Below are positions 52,786 to 61,349 of a DNA stretch of 64,000 nt, in pieces; position 1 is the stretch's first letter; each line of letters starts with the position of its first letter. The stretch is from Haloprofundus halophilus (GTDB lineage: Archaea; Halobacteriota; Halobacteria; Halobacteriales; Haloferacaceae), in assembly GCF_003439925.1 (NCBI RefSeq), contig NZ_QQRR01000003.1, positions 186,001-250,000 on the forward strand, given 5' to 3'. A program made the position numbers and the translations under genes. The notes below the pieces were generated by a model. The model was not told the origin of the DNA and did no database searches. It saw only the letters and a program-made list of their open reading frames with translations.

Positions 52786-53832
52786 ATGACCGAACCCATA
52801 CTCGAATTCGAAGACGTCAACATCAAGTACCGGACGCGGGGAGACAGCGACGTACACGCGGTCAACAACGCGTCGTTCACCATCGGCGAGCACGAGTACT
52901 TCGGACTCGTCGGCGAGAGCGGCTGCGGTAAGAGCACTATCGCGGACTCGGTCGTCGGCGGCCTCGACGACAACGGCGAGGTCGTCTCCGGGAAGATCAA
53001 GTTCAAAGGCAAGGAGATTCAGGACTTCAGTGAGAAACAGTTCAACAAGGAGATTCGCTGGAAGGAGATATCGGTCATCCCCCAGTCGTCGATGAACAGC
53101 TTAGACCCCGTGATGAAGCTGAGCGACCAGGCCATCGAGATGGCCAAGTACCACACGGACCTGTCGAAACGGGAGGCCGTCGACCGCCTCAGAGAGCTGT
53201 TCGACGTGGTCGGGATTCCCGAATCGCGCATCCACAACTACCCCCACCAGTTCTCCGGCGGGATGCAACAGCGGACGATAATCGCGTTCTCGCTGTTCCT
53301 GCAGCCGAGTCTCATCATCGCCGACGAGCCGACGACGGCGCTCGACGTCATCATGCAGGACCAGATTCTCGACTACATCAACGCGCTCAAAGACGACTGG
53401 GACGTGAGCATGCTGATGATTACCCACGACATCTCCATCGTGTTCGAAAACTGTGACACGATGGCGGTGATGCACGGCGGTCAGATGGCCGAATCCGGGA
53501 GCGTCATCGACGTGTTCGACCGTCCGCGACATCCCTACTCCATCCTCCTGCAGAACGCGTTCCCGGACATCCGCTACCCGGACCGGGAACTGGCGGTCAT
53601 CGAGGGGCACCCCCCACAGTTGACCGAAGTGCCGGACTACTGCACGTTCGCCGACCGATGTCCGTGGGCGACCGCCGAGTGTTACGACGGTGCGCCGGAA
53701 CCCGTCGACGTCGGCGGCGGCGACGACCACCGCGCGTGGTGCGTGCACGCCGACGAGATGGAGACGCTCGCGGCCGAGCACCTGTCCACGTCGAGGAACG
53801 CGACGAACATTCTGGAGGAAGCCCATGAGTGA
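52786..53832 (+). CDS. Dpp/Opp-type ABC transporter ATP-binding protein (DppD-like)
   Basis: A 348-residue ATPase. Walker A GESGCGKST, signature FSGGMQQR, Walker B LIIADEPTTALD, switch His ITHDIS. The C-terminal Cys-rich oligopeptide-transport extension (TFADRCPWATAECYDGAPEP) supplies the usual four-Cys (Fe-S or zinc) motif. Starts one base after the permease stop. Confidence 0.95.
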   Translation: MTEPILEFEDVNIKYRTRGDSDVHAVNNASFTIGEHEYFGLVGESGCGKSTIADSVVGGLDDNGEVVSGKIKFKGKEIQDFSEKQFNKEIRWKEISVIPQSSMNSLDPVMKLSDQAIEMAKYHTDLSKREAVDRLRELFDVVGIPESRIHNYPHQFSGGMQQRTIIAFSLFLQPSLIIADEPTTALDVIMQDQILDYINALKDDWDVSMLMITHDISIVFENCDTMAVMHGGQMAESGSVIDVFDRPRHPYSILLQNAFPDIRYPDRELAVIEGHPPQLTEVPDYCTFADRCPWATAECYDGAPEPVDVGGGDDHRAWCVHADEMETLAAEHLSTSRNATNILEEAHE

Positions 53833-54847
53833 ATCGCCACCGGTGTTGGAACTTCGGTCGTTGGAGAAGCATTTCAAAACGTCGGGCGGGTTGCTCAACA
53901 CGGCAGTAAACCGGATCACCGGGGGCACTCCCGACTACGTTCGCGCTGTCGACGGCGTGAGCATGAAACTGGAGAAAAATCAGGTGCAGGGTGTCATCGG
54001 CGAGAGCGGCTGTGGAAAGACGACGCTGCTTCGGACGCTCATCGGCATCTACCAACCGTCCGGCGGGGAGATGTACTTCCACGGTCGGCCCGTCTCGGAG
54101 TTCGACAAAGCCGACTGGAAGGATTTCCGTCGGCAGGTCCAACTCGTGTTCCAGGACCCGTTCAACTCGCTGGACCCGAAGTTCACCGTCCGACGGACGC
54201 TGGCCGAACCGCTCGAGATACACGGTATCGAATACGACGAGGCTCGAATCGCCGAGATGCTCGAGGCCGTCGGTCTGACGCCGCCCGAGAAGTACCTCAC
54301 TCGGTTCCCGAGCCAGCTATCGGGCGGAGAGAAGCAGCGGGTCTCCATCGCGCGCGGACTGATCACCGAACCGGACGTCATCCTGGCCGACGAGCCGGCG
54401 TCGATGCTCGACGTCTCCACGCAGGCGGAGATTCTGAACCTGCTAAACCGACTCACCGACGAGTTCGGCGTCTCGATGTTGTACATCTCGCACGACCTGT
54501 CGACGGTGTCCTACATCTGTGACATGATCAACGTGATGTACCTCGGGCGGGTCGTCGAGCAGGCGCCCACCAAGGAACTCATCGTCGACCCGAAGCATCC
54601 GTACACCGAAGCGCTGATCAAGTCCATCCCGGTGCCCGACCCGCACTACGTCCGCGACCGACCGGACGTCGACGGCGAACCGGGCGACCCGATAAACATG
54701 CCGACCGGCTGTCGGTTCAAGAATCGGTGTCCGCAGCGGATGGACGTCTGCGACGAGAAACCCCGCGACATCGAACTCGGGGGTGACGTGAACCGCACGG
54801 TTGCGTGTCACCTCTACAACGAACAGCTCCTGGAGGGAGCACAATGA
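53825..54847 (+). CDS. Dpp/Opp-type ABC transporter ATP-binding protein (DppF-like)
   Basis: A 340-residue ATPase read from the ATG overlapping the DppD stop. Walker A GESGCGKTT, Q-loop VFQDPFNSLDP, signature LSGGEKQR, Walker B VILADEPASMLD, switch His ISHDLS, and the Cys-rich end (GCRFKNRCPQRMDVC). Its own stop overlaps the ATG of a tiny ORF (ATGA). Confidence 0.95.
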   Translation: MSESPPVLELRSLEKHFKTSGGLLNTAVNRITGGTPDYVRAVDGVSMKLEKNQVQGVIGESGCGKTTLLRTLIGIYQPSGGEMYFHGRPVSEFDKADWKDFRRQVQLVFQDPFNSLDPKFTVRRTLAEPLEIHGIEYDEARIAEMLEAVGLTPPEKYLTRFPSQLSGGEKQRVSIARGLITEPDVILADEPASMLDVSTQAEILNLLNRLTDEFGVSMLYISHDLSTVSYICDMINVMYLGRVVEQAPTKELIVDPKHPYTEALIKSIPVPDPHYVRDRPDVDGEPGDPINMPTGCRFKNRCPQRMDVCDEKPRDIELGGDVNRTVACHLYNEQLLEGAQ

Positions 54848-54954
54848 ACACAGAAACCACAGAGAGAGCGGGAGCAACACCCGCTGGAGACAGCCTGACA
54901 GACGCAGTTCCGCACTGGTCCGCCGATACGAAATCGGGAGGTGAGGGCGCGTGA
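54844..54954 (+). CDS. 36-codon ORF coupled on both sides inside the Dpp operon
   Basis: A 36-residue frame filling the gap between the DppF-like and DppB-like genes. Its ATG overlaps the DppF stop as ATGA (54844-54847) and its stop overlaps the DppB GTG as GTGA (54951-54954). It is polar and acidic (MNTETTERAGATPAGDSL at the start, TKSGGEGA at the end) with no hydrophobic segment. The double coupling argues that ribosomes pass through it; it may be a small protein or a translational bridge. It has no recognised family. Confidence 0.6.
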   Translation: MNTETTERAGATPAGDSLTDAVPHWSADTKSGGEGA

Positions 54955-55949
54955 GTCGTCTCCAGTACTTCGTCAAGCGGACGCTCGTCACGGCGGTGCT
55001 GATCTTCCTCGTGGCGACGGCCCTGTTCGTCTTCTTCCGGGCGATGCCCGGCGACTACACCTCGCTGTTGGTGCAACAGGGGATGAGCCCCGAACAGGTC
55101 GAGCGGTTACAGACCAAGTGGGGACTCAATCAACCGCTCCACCAGCAGTACTTGGCGTATATCACCAATCTGTTAACCGCAGATGCCGGCATCTCCTTCC
55201 GCCACGGAACCGACGTGTGGACGCTGGTGAAGCCCCGAATTCTGAACTCGCTCATTCTCGTCGCGCCGGCGATTACGGCGACGTACATCATCGGGTCGGT
55301 GCTGGGCGCGGTCATCGGTCGGTACCGCGGCGGGCTGTTCGAGAAGTCGAGCATCGTCTCGGTGTCGGTCTTTCACTCGATTCCCGAGTTCTTCCTCGGC
55401 ATCCTGCTGATAGCGGCGTTCTCCGAGACGCTCGGCCTCTTCCCCACGTCGGGGATGCTCTCGCCGCAGACGTCCATCGCCATCCAGGACCAGCCGTTCT
55501 ACGAGATGTTCTTCCTGCCGGAGTTCTGGCAGCACTACGCGCTGCCGTTCGCGACGATTACGCTGTACTTCATGCAGTATCCCGCGCTGATCATGCGCAA
55601 CAGCGTCGTCGAGATAAGCGACCAGGACTTCCTGCACTACCACCGGCTGAAGGGGCTTCCCCGGGCGAAACTCCTTCGGAAGCTCTACCGCCACGCCTGT
55701 CTGCCGGTCGTGACGCTCTACCCCATCTCGCTGGCGAACGCCATCAGCGGACTCGTGCTGGTCGAGGTCGTCTTCAACTGGCCGGGCATCGGTCGGCTGC
55801 TCGTCGACTCGGTGCTCGCGAGAGATTTCCCGGTGATCCAGTTCGTCTTCCTCGTCGCCGCGGTGTGGGTCATCCTCGGGAACTTCTTCGTCGACCTGTT
55901 CTACGGCGTGATCGACCCCCGGGTATCGGTCGAAGGCGACGCCGAGTAA
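54951..55949 (+). CDS. Dpp/Opp-type ABC transporter permease (DppB-like)
   Basis: A 332-residue membrane protein starting at a GTG (MSRLQYFVKRTLVTAVLIFL) that overlaps the 36-codon ORF. Typical DppB features are FVFFRAMPGDYTSLL, the extracellular RWGL-like TKWGLNQPLHQQYLAY, and an EAA loop DQDFLHYHRLKGLPRAKLLRK. Position after the ATPases and before the binding protein is unusual compared with the common order A-B-C-D-F. Confidence 0.93.
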   Translation: MSRLQYFVKRTLVTAVLIFLVATALFVFFRAMPGDYTSLLVQQGMSPEQVERLQTKWGLNQPLHQQYLAYITNLLTADAGISFRHGTDVWTLVKPRILNSLILVAPAITATYIIGSVLGAVIGRYRGGLFEKSSIVSVSVFHSIPEFFLGILLIAAFSETLGLFPTSGMLSPQTSIAIQDQPFYEMFFLPEFWQHYALPFATITLYFMQYPALIMRNSVVEISDQDFLHYHRLKGLPRAKLLRKLYRHACLPVVTLYPISLANAISGLVLVEVVFNWPGIGRLLVDSVLARDFPVIQFVFLVAAVWVILGNFFVDLFYGVIDPRVSVEGDAE

Positions 55950-56100
55950 CTCTCGGCGCGCCGCCCACGGAGTCGCGTCGACGACCGCTTCGTTTTCGGC
56001 TTCCGTTCGTGAAATCGAACGAGGACCCGAATCGCACCAATCATTCAGGATGTATTACCAGTACCAATATCTTTTTAACCCCTCGAGAGAAGGTTGGCTT

Positions 56101-57891
56101 ATGCCAACATGTGGCAAGAGCGGACCAGAGACGAGAGTCAGCCGACGGCGATTGTTACAAACGGTCGGCGTCGCATCGGCTGCAGGTCTCGCTGGCTGCA
56201 GCGGTACCAACGAGAACAACGGGAGCGGCGGAGGCAACGGGGATTTGGGCGAGCGGGTGCCGACGCTCACGTTCCAGTACTGGTCGGACCAGGGACCGCC
56301 GACGGTGCTCTTCGAGGAGACTATCTCGCAGATAGAGGCGAACATCGGTGAGATCGGCGTCCAGATCGAGACGATGCCGATGACGACCGGCGAGGGGATC
56401 ACTGCGGTGTCCGACGACACGCGCGGCTTCCACTTCGCGGTCAACAGCCACGGGCCGTCACCCGGACGCCTCGATCCGAACGAGCTGCTGACCAACTACA
56501 GCATCGACTTCGCGGGGGCGAACGGGCAGTACAACCCCGCAAACTACGCCAGCTGTGAGTTCACCGAACACGCCAAGGCCCAACAGACGGCGGGCGATCC
56601 TGACGAACGACAGTCGATCGTCGACGACGCGATGGCTCAGTTCTCGGAGGACGTCGCGTTCATCACGACCATCGAACGGCCGACGACGGCTGCCATCAAC
56701 ACGGACCAGGTCAACGCGGTCGAAGCGGGGTCGGCGGGGTTCTCGGACACCCACTGGGCGGCGTTAGTCGAGGCGGGGGTCACGACCACCGGCGGCACCG
56801 ACACCATCGTCGCGAACTTACCGTCGGAACACCTCACGAGTAGCTTCTACCCGACCGTTGCCGACGGCGACTCGATAGGACTCTACACGAGTCTCACTCA
56901 CTCGCCGTTGCTAGCGTACGACGCGAACTACGAGCTCACTCCCGTGCTCGCCGAAGACTGGGAGACGTCCGACGACGGGACGTCGACGACGTTCAACCTC
57001 CGAGAGGCGACGTTCCACAACGGCGACCCGGTTACACCGGAAGACGTCAAGTGGACGTACGAGTTCCTCGCCGAGCAGTACCACGCCGGCAACTACTCGT
57101 GGACGTCGCTCCCGGAGAGCCTCACCGTCGAAATCGTCGACGACAGCACCGTCAACTTCGTGACCGACGAACCGGCGCCGACGCTACTGACGGCGAGCCT
57201 CGCCATCTACGGTGTGCTCCCGAAGGGCCCCTACGTCGACGCGGGCATCGAGGACAACCCGACCGACTTCGAGGACCCGATGATCGGTGCCGGGCCGTAC
57301 CGGATCACGGCGTACAACAACCAGCAGAACATGGCGCTGGAGCCGCACGACAGCCATCCCGTCTACGACGTACAGACGGGCATCGTCTTCCAGCTCTACG
57401 AGAGCACCGACGGCGTCACCCGAGCGTTCGAGAACGGCGAACTCAACGTCGCCGTCGCGCTGCACCCGGAGGCCGGCAGTCAACTGCGGGAGAGCATGGG
57501 CGACAACGTCCAGATCATCACCGGGAAGTCGCACCTTCCGTTCGGTGTGATGCCCCAGCAGTCGTTCGCCCCCGGGATGTTCCGCGAGTTCCGGATGGCG
57601 CTGTCGAACCTCATCGACAGACGGAGCCTGAACGAGACGTACGCGTTCGGCGAATCCGAGGTGGTAACGCAGGGCACCTTCAACTCGAACGCTCACCCGT
57701 GGCACAACGCGGACGTGCTCACGAAAATCGCCGACGAGACGGCGAACACCGAGCGAGCGCGGCAGCTGCTCGAAGACGCCGGATGGGGCTGGGACAACAA
57801 CGGTAACCTGCACTACCCGCCGGATGCGGAGTTAGAGGCTTGGCCACAGGGCGAGACGCCCGACCCGAGCGAGTTCTCCTGTCTCGAGTGA
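56101..57891 (+). CDS. Dpp/Opp-type (SBP_bac_5) substrate-binding lipoprotein with circularly permuted domain order
   Basis: A 596-residue secreted protein. Twin-arginine signal VSRRRLLQTVGVASAAG and lipobox LAGC with Cys33. After a Gly/Asn linker, residues ~53-215 match the part normally at the C-terminus of family 5 binding proteins (IGEIGVQIETMPM, FHFAVNSHGPSPGRLDPNEL, DERQSIVDDAMAQFSEDVAF). Residues ~232-596 then match the usual N-terminal lobe (LTHSPLLAYDANYELTPVLA, TFNLREATFHNGDPVTPEDV, RARQLLEDAGWGWD) and the chain stops where the C-terminal part would normally follow. TATA-like TTTTTAACCCC is about 25-30 bases before the ATG. It should bind the ligand of the preceding Dpp-type transporter. 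Confidence 0.88.
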   Translation: MPTCGKSGPETRVSRRRLLQTVGVASAAGLAGCSGTNENNGSGGGNGDLGERVPTLTFQYWSDQGPPTVLFEETISQIEANIGEIGVQIETMPMTTGEGITAVSDDTRGFHFAVNSHGPSPGRLDPNELLTNYSIDFAGANGQYNPANYASCEFTEHAKAQQTAGDPDERQSIVDDAMAQFSEDVAFITTIERPTTAAINTDQVNAVEAGSAGFSDTHWAALVEAGVTTTGGTDTIVANLPSEHLTSSFYPTVADGDSIGLYTSLTHSPLLAYDANYELTPVLAEDWETSDDGTSTTFNLREATFHNGDPVTPEDVKWTYEFLAEQYHAGNYSWTSLPESLTVEIVDDSTVNFVTDEPAPTLLTASLAIYGVLPKGPYVDAGIEDNPTDFEDPMIGAGPYRITAYNNQQNMALEPHDSHPVYDVQTGIVFQLYESTDGVTRAFENGELNVAVALHPEAGSQLRESMGDNVQIITGKSHLPFGVMPQQSFAPGMFREFRMALSNLIDRRSLNETYAFGESEVVTQGTFNSNAHPWHNADVLTKIADETANTERARQLLEDAGWGWDNNGNLHYPPDAELEAWPQGETPDPSEFSCLE

Positions 57892-57960
57892 ACTCGTTTC
57901 GGTGAGTATCGACAGACGAGCCCGTCGACACGACGTTCGGCGAAGTCGAACATCGTAGGG

Positions 57961-58050
57961 GTGAACGACCCGATGTATCTGTGCAGGTGAGCGACTCGAT
58001 GTACCTGTGCAGATAAACGGCTCGATGTACCCGTACAGGTGAACGACTCG
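57961..58050. repeat. 26-base tandem repeats
   Basis: Three full 26-base units (57961-57986, 57987-58012, 58013-58038) plus a 12-base partial fourth (58039-58050) occur between the binding-protein gene and FAH copy 2. The shared core is CGATGTACCTGTGCAG with point differences; unit boundaries begin GTGARCGAC. The unit length is not a multiple of three, so it is not a coding repeat. Confidence 0.8.
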
Positions 58051-58134
58051 GGGCGCCAGCATCGAACCGGTTCGTGTCGTCGGTGTGCGACGTTCCGCAT
58101 GATTTATGTGTCGTGTGCTCAATTAACATACGTC

Positions 58135-58908
58135 ATGCGACAAGTTCGATTTATCGATCCCGCAGGCAGTACGCGGACCGGTGAGTGGGTCGACGGCGGC
58201 GTCGAGTTCGCCTCTCAGCGGTTCGACGTCGAAGACGTATCGATTCTCCCGCCGACGAATCCGACGAAGATCGTCTGCGTGGGCTTGAACTACCGACTGC
58301 ACGCGGAGGAGACCGACTCGGAGATACCCGAACGGCCGCTTCTGTTCCTGAAGACGCCGAACACGCTCGCCGGCCACGGCGACACCATCGCACTGCCGAA
58401 GGACAAAGAGCGAATCGACTACGAGGCGGAACTCGGCGTCGTCATCGGCGAACAGTGCCGCAACGTCTCTCGCGAGAACGTCGACGAAGTCATCGCCGGC
58501 TACACGGTCGTAAACGACCTCTCGAATCGCGACGACCAGCGAGAGGAACAGAACTGGGTCAGAGGGAAGGCGTTCGACAACTCCGCCCCCGTCGGCCCGG
58601 TGCTGGCACCGCCGGAGGCGCTCGCCGACGACGCGTCGATCGAACTCCGACAGAACGGCGAGGTGAAGCAGTCGTCGACTATCGACGACATGATCTTCGG
58701 CGTTCCCGAACTCATCGAGGAGATTACGAAGCTCGTGACGCTCGAGGCGGGCGACGTGATCGCGACCGGGACGCCCGAGGGAGTCGGCCCGATCAGCGAC
58801 GGCGACACCGTCGAAGTCGAGATCGACGGCGTCGGTACGCTCGTCAACAACTTCGTCGCCAAGGAGTTCAGCGGCGACACGTCCAACGACTTCATGCCCG
58901 GCCAGTAG
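58135..58908 (+). CDS. Fumarylacetoacetate hydrolase (FAH) family protein, copy 2
   Basis: A 257-residue hydrolase paralogous to copy 1 at 50009-50803: MRQVRFIDPAGSTRTGEW start, KIVCVGLNYRLHAEE, TPNTLAGHGDTIALP, RIDYEAELGVVIGE with Glu ligands, VVNDLSNRDDQ with Asp, WVRGKAFDNSAPVGPVL, GDVIATGTPEGVGPI. It lacks the 18-residue insertion of copy 1. It lies downstream of the Dpp-type operon with its own TATA-like region (TTTATG, AATTAACATA). Likely substrate is a 2,4-diketo-3-deoxy acid or similar. Confidence 0.93.
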   Translation: MRQVRFIDPAGSTRTGEWVDGGVEFASQRFDVEDVSILPPTNPTKIVCVGLNYRLHAEETDSEIPERPLLFLKTPNTLAGHGDTIALPKDKERIDYEAELGVVIGEQCRNVSRENVDEVIAGYTVVNDLSNRDDQREEQNWVRGKAFDNSAPVGPVLAPPEALADDASIELRQNGEVKQSSTIDDMIFGVPELIEEITKLVTLEAGDVIATGTPEGVGPISDGDTVEVEIDGVGTLVNNFVAKEFSGDTSNDFMPGQ

Positions 58909-58931
58909 CGCTTCGGGCCCATCAGAACGGA

Positions 58932-58941
58932 TTTTTTTTTT
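58932..58941 (+). terminator. Oligo-T terminator after FAH copy 2
   Basis: A run of ten T follows the FAH stop by about 23 bases (GGATTTTTTTTTTCGG), the typical archaeal intrinsic terminator signal in an otherwise GC-rich setting. Confidence 0.75.
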
Positions 58942-59013
58942 CGGTGCTTCCGGTCGCGTTCGGACGGATACTCACCTCCGAACCCGCGACGGTCCGGTAG
59001 CGGCCGCCGACGG

Positions 59014-59697
59014 TCAGTCGCCGGAGTCGGAGCCCAGCACCGGGCCGCCGAGCGATTCGATTCGTTCGCCGTAGCCGCCGATCTCGTAGAGCGACTCGCC
59101 GTTTGCGAGTCGTTCGCGCGTCCGAGCCTCCCGGTCGGCGAGCTCGGTGGCCCGGTCGAGTACCGCCTCGGCGTCGTCTTTCGGGACGACGGTGACCCCG
59201 TCGGCGTCGCCGACGACGATGTCTCCGGGGTTGACTACCACGTCGCCGACCGTGACGGGGACGTTGACCGACCCCGGCGTCTCCTTGACGGCGCCCGCCT
59301 GCGACACCGCCGCGGCGAAGACGGGGAACTCCAGTTCCGAGAGGGCGGACACGTCCCTCACGTTGCCCGCGGTGACGACCCCCTGAATTCCGCGCTCGAC
59401 GGCGTTGAGCGTCAACAGTTCGCCCCAGGTGACCGCCCGCGTCGTCTCGGCGGCGATCACGAGGACGTCTCCCGGTTCGGCGACCTGCGACCCGACGTGT
59501 ACCATCAGGTTGTCGCCCGGCGGGACTCGAACTGTACACGCCGGGCCGCAGAGCCGGTGGGCGGCGTCGATAGGGGCGATTCGGGGAGTCATCGCGTTCG
59601 ATTTGCCCATCGCCTCGTGGGCGTCTGCGGCGCTCACATCCCGAAACGAGTCGATTATCGCCGAATCGGGTCGCTCGACATCTCGGACGATCTCCAT
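59014..59697 (-). CDS. RraA family protein (aldolase/dimethylmenaquinone-methyltransferase-like)
   Basis: A 227-residue protein of the RraA/HMG-aldolase fold. Blocks include VSAADAHEAMGKSNAMTPRI, PACTVRVPPGDNLMVH, GDVLVIAAETTRAVTWGELL, GVVTAGNVRDVSAL and PGDIVVGDADGVTVVPKDDA. Members with the metal-ligand Asp and the Arg of NVRD split 4-carboxy-4-hydroxy-2-oxoadipate or decarboxylate oxaloacetate. The neighbouring FAH genes fit an acid-cleavage role. It is convergent with FAH copy 2, 105 bases apart. Confidence 0.9.
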   Translation of the reverse strand: MEIVRDVERPDSAIIDSFRDVSAADAHEAMGKSNAMTPRIAPIDAAHRLCGPACTVRVPPGDNLMVHVGSQVAEPGDVLVIAAETTRAVTWGELLTLNAVERGIQGVVTAGNVRDVSALSELEFPVFAAAVSQAGAVKETPGSVNVPVTVGDVVVNPGDIVVGDADGVTVVPKDDAEAVLDRATELADREARTRERLANGESLYEIGGYGERIESLGGPVLGSDSGD

Positions 59698-59767
59698 GCG
59701 CAGTCAGAACGGAGAGCGCTGTGAATAAAGTATCGGCGGCGGCGGCCGAAACGGAGCGCAGCGGCGC

Positions 59768-60739
59768 TCAGTTCGGGGTCGGCCGGTCGAACGCGTCCGA
59801 GAGTCGGTCCTCCGCGAGCGCGAGCACGGCTTTTACCCGCGTCTTTTGAAGGTTCAGATCGGAGTAGTAGCAGCCGAGTTCCTGTAGAGTCCGCTCGCTC
59901 CCCCGGAATCCGTACGTTCGGCGGGCGAGTCGGCCCTCCGGACACCGAGTCGTCGCGACGACCGGGACGTCCTCGTCGCGCAGCGTTTCGAGAGCCGAGA
60001 GAATCTTCGGCGGCACGTGACCGGCACCCATCGCCGCGAGACACACTGCGTCGGCCTCCGTCCCGAGTTCGAGGACCGAGTCGCTCATGTCGAGCGTCGC
60101 CACGCAGGTGAGAACTTCGTCGGGGAGCGCGGACGCAGTGGGAGAGAACGTCGGGTCCGGGTTCTCGGCGCGTCGTCGCCACACGAGCCGGTCCTCGTCG
60201 ACCGTCGCGAGCGGCCCGAACTCCGGGGTTCGGAACGTATCGACGTTCATCGAGTGCGCCTTCACGACCTCCCGTGCGGCGTGGACTCGGTCGTTGAACA
60301 CGACCAACACGCCCCGGTCGCGGGCCGAGTCGTCGAGAACGGTCCGGACGCCGGCGAGGAGGTTTGCGGGACCGTCCGGGCTGGCATGCGACGGCGTACG
60401 CATCGCGCCTGTGAACGCGACCGGCGTCTCACCGTCGTAGCAGCAGTCGACGAAGTACGACGTCTCTTCGAGGTTGTCGGTCCCCTGCGTGACGACGACG
60501 CCGTCGACTTCCGGGTCGGCGTCGAGTTCGCGCAACAGATCGACGAGATCGAGCAGGTCCTCGAAGGAGAGGTACGGGCTCGGAACCGTGGCGAAGTCCT
60601 CGGTTTCGACGGTCGTCAGGCCGTCGAGCGCCGGGACGGCCGCAACGAGGTCGTCCCCGGTGAGGTCGGGATTCGCGTCGGCGCCGTCGTCTTCCGTCGA
60701 TGCGATCGTTCCGCCGGTCGAGACAATCCGTACGGACAT
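59768..60739 (-). CDS. L-asparaginase family amidohydrolase
   Basis: A 323-residue asparaginase: first Thr motif IVSTGGTIAS (residues 5-14) and second motif VVTQGTDNLEETSYFV, with the catalytic Thr/Asp pair. Other family blocks are FTGAMRTPSHASPDGPANL and VVFNDRVHAAREVVKAHS. It hydrolyses asparagine to aspartate and ammonia; no signal peptide, so cytosolic (type I-like). Transcribed with RraA on the minus strand (70-base gap). Confidence 0.93.
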   Translation of the reverse strand: MSVRIVSTGGTIASTEDDGADANPDLTGDDLVAAVPALDGLTTVETEDFATVPSPYLSFEDLLDLVDLLRELDADPEVDGVVVTQGTDNLEETSYFVDCCYDGETPVAFTGAMRTPSHASPDGPANLLAGVRTVLDDSARDRGVLVVFNDRVHAAREVVKAHSMNVDTFRTPEFGPLATVDEDRLVWRRRAENPDPTFSPTASALPDEVLTCVATLDMSDSVLELGTEADAVCLAAMGAGHVPPKILSALETLRDEDVPVVATTRCPEGRLARRTYGFRGSERTLQELGCYYSDLNLQKTRVKAVLALAEDRLSDAFDRPTPN

Positions 60740-60850
60740 TCGCGAGAGTGGACCGCGACTCCACTTAATCTCTCGCCTCCGGGCAGTAGTCGAGAGAACT
60801 CGGGGCTCTGCGCGGTAACATATTTATAGTCCGGACGGGAGCATCTGGAC

Positions 60851-61297
60851 GTGTCGATACTCGCAACCATCGGCGAAGAGACTAGCTCCGACAGAGTCGT
60901 CTCCGTCGCGTACGAGTTGGCTACCGCCTACGGAGAACCGCTCGTAGTCCTGCACGTCGTACCCGACGAGGACTTCGAGGCGCACAAGGAAGCGATAGAG
61001 AGCGTCGCCGACTTCTCGGACGTCTCGTTCGAACAGGAGGAGGACAGCGCGGCGCGGTACGCACGGCGCGTCGTGAAGAATCGACTCGACCAGTTCGACG
61101 AGACTGTCGTCGAGACGCGCGGGCGCGTCGGTGACCCGACCGACCAGATTCTGGCGGAGGCCGACCTCCTCGACGCGAGGTTCGTCGTCGTCGGCGGACG
61201 GCGTCGGTCGCCGGTCGGAAAGGCGCTCTTCGGTAGTACCACCCAAGAGGTCCTGCTCGGTGCCGACTGTCCGGTCGTCACCGCGATGACCGATTGA
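60851..61297 (+). CDS. Universal stress protein (UspA)
   Basis: A 148-residue UspA-domain protein starting at GTG. The ATP-binding motif is present as VVVGGRRRSPVGKALFGSTT (G-2X-G-9X-G(S/T) type), following ADLLDARFV. N-terminus ILATIGEETSSDRVVSVAYE is typical. TATA-like ACATATTTATAG is about 25-30 bases before the start. Confidence 0.9.
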   Translation: MSILATIGEETSSDRVVSVAYELATAYGEPLVVLHVVPDEDFEAHKEAIESVADFSDVSFEQEEDSAARYARRVVKNRLDQFDETVVETRGRVGDPTDQILAEADLLDARFVVVGGRRRSPVGKALFGSTTQEVLLGADCPVVTAMTD

Positions 61298-61349
61298 TCG
61301 GTGCGAATCGGGTGCACACGTTTAATATACGGCACGATACAGAGGTGGT

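Noticed and set aside
57892-58134. CRISPR-like array from the 26-base units
   Set aside because: The units are directly adjacent with no spacers, and no cas genes are present.
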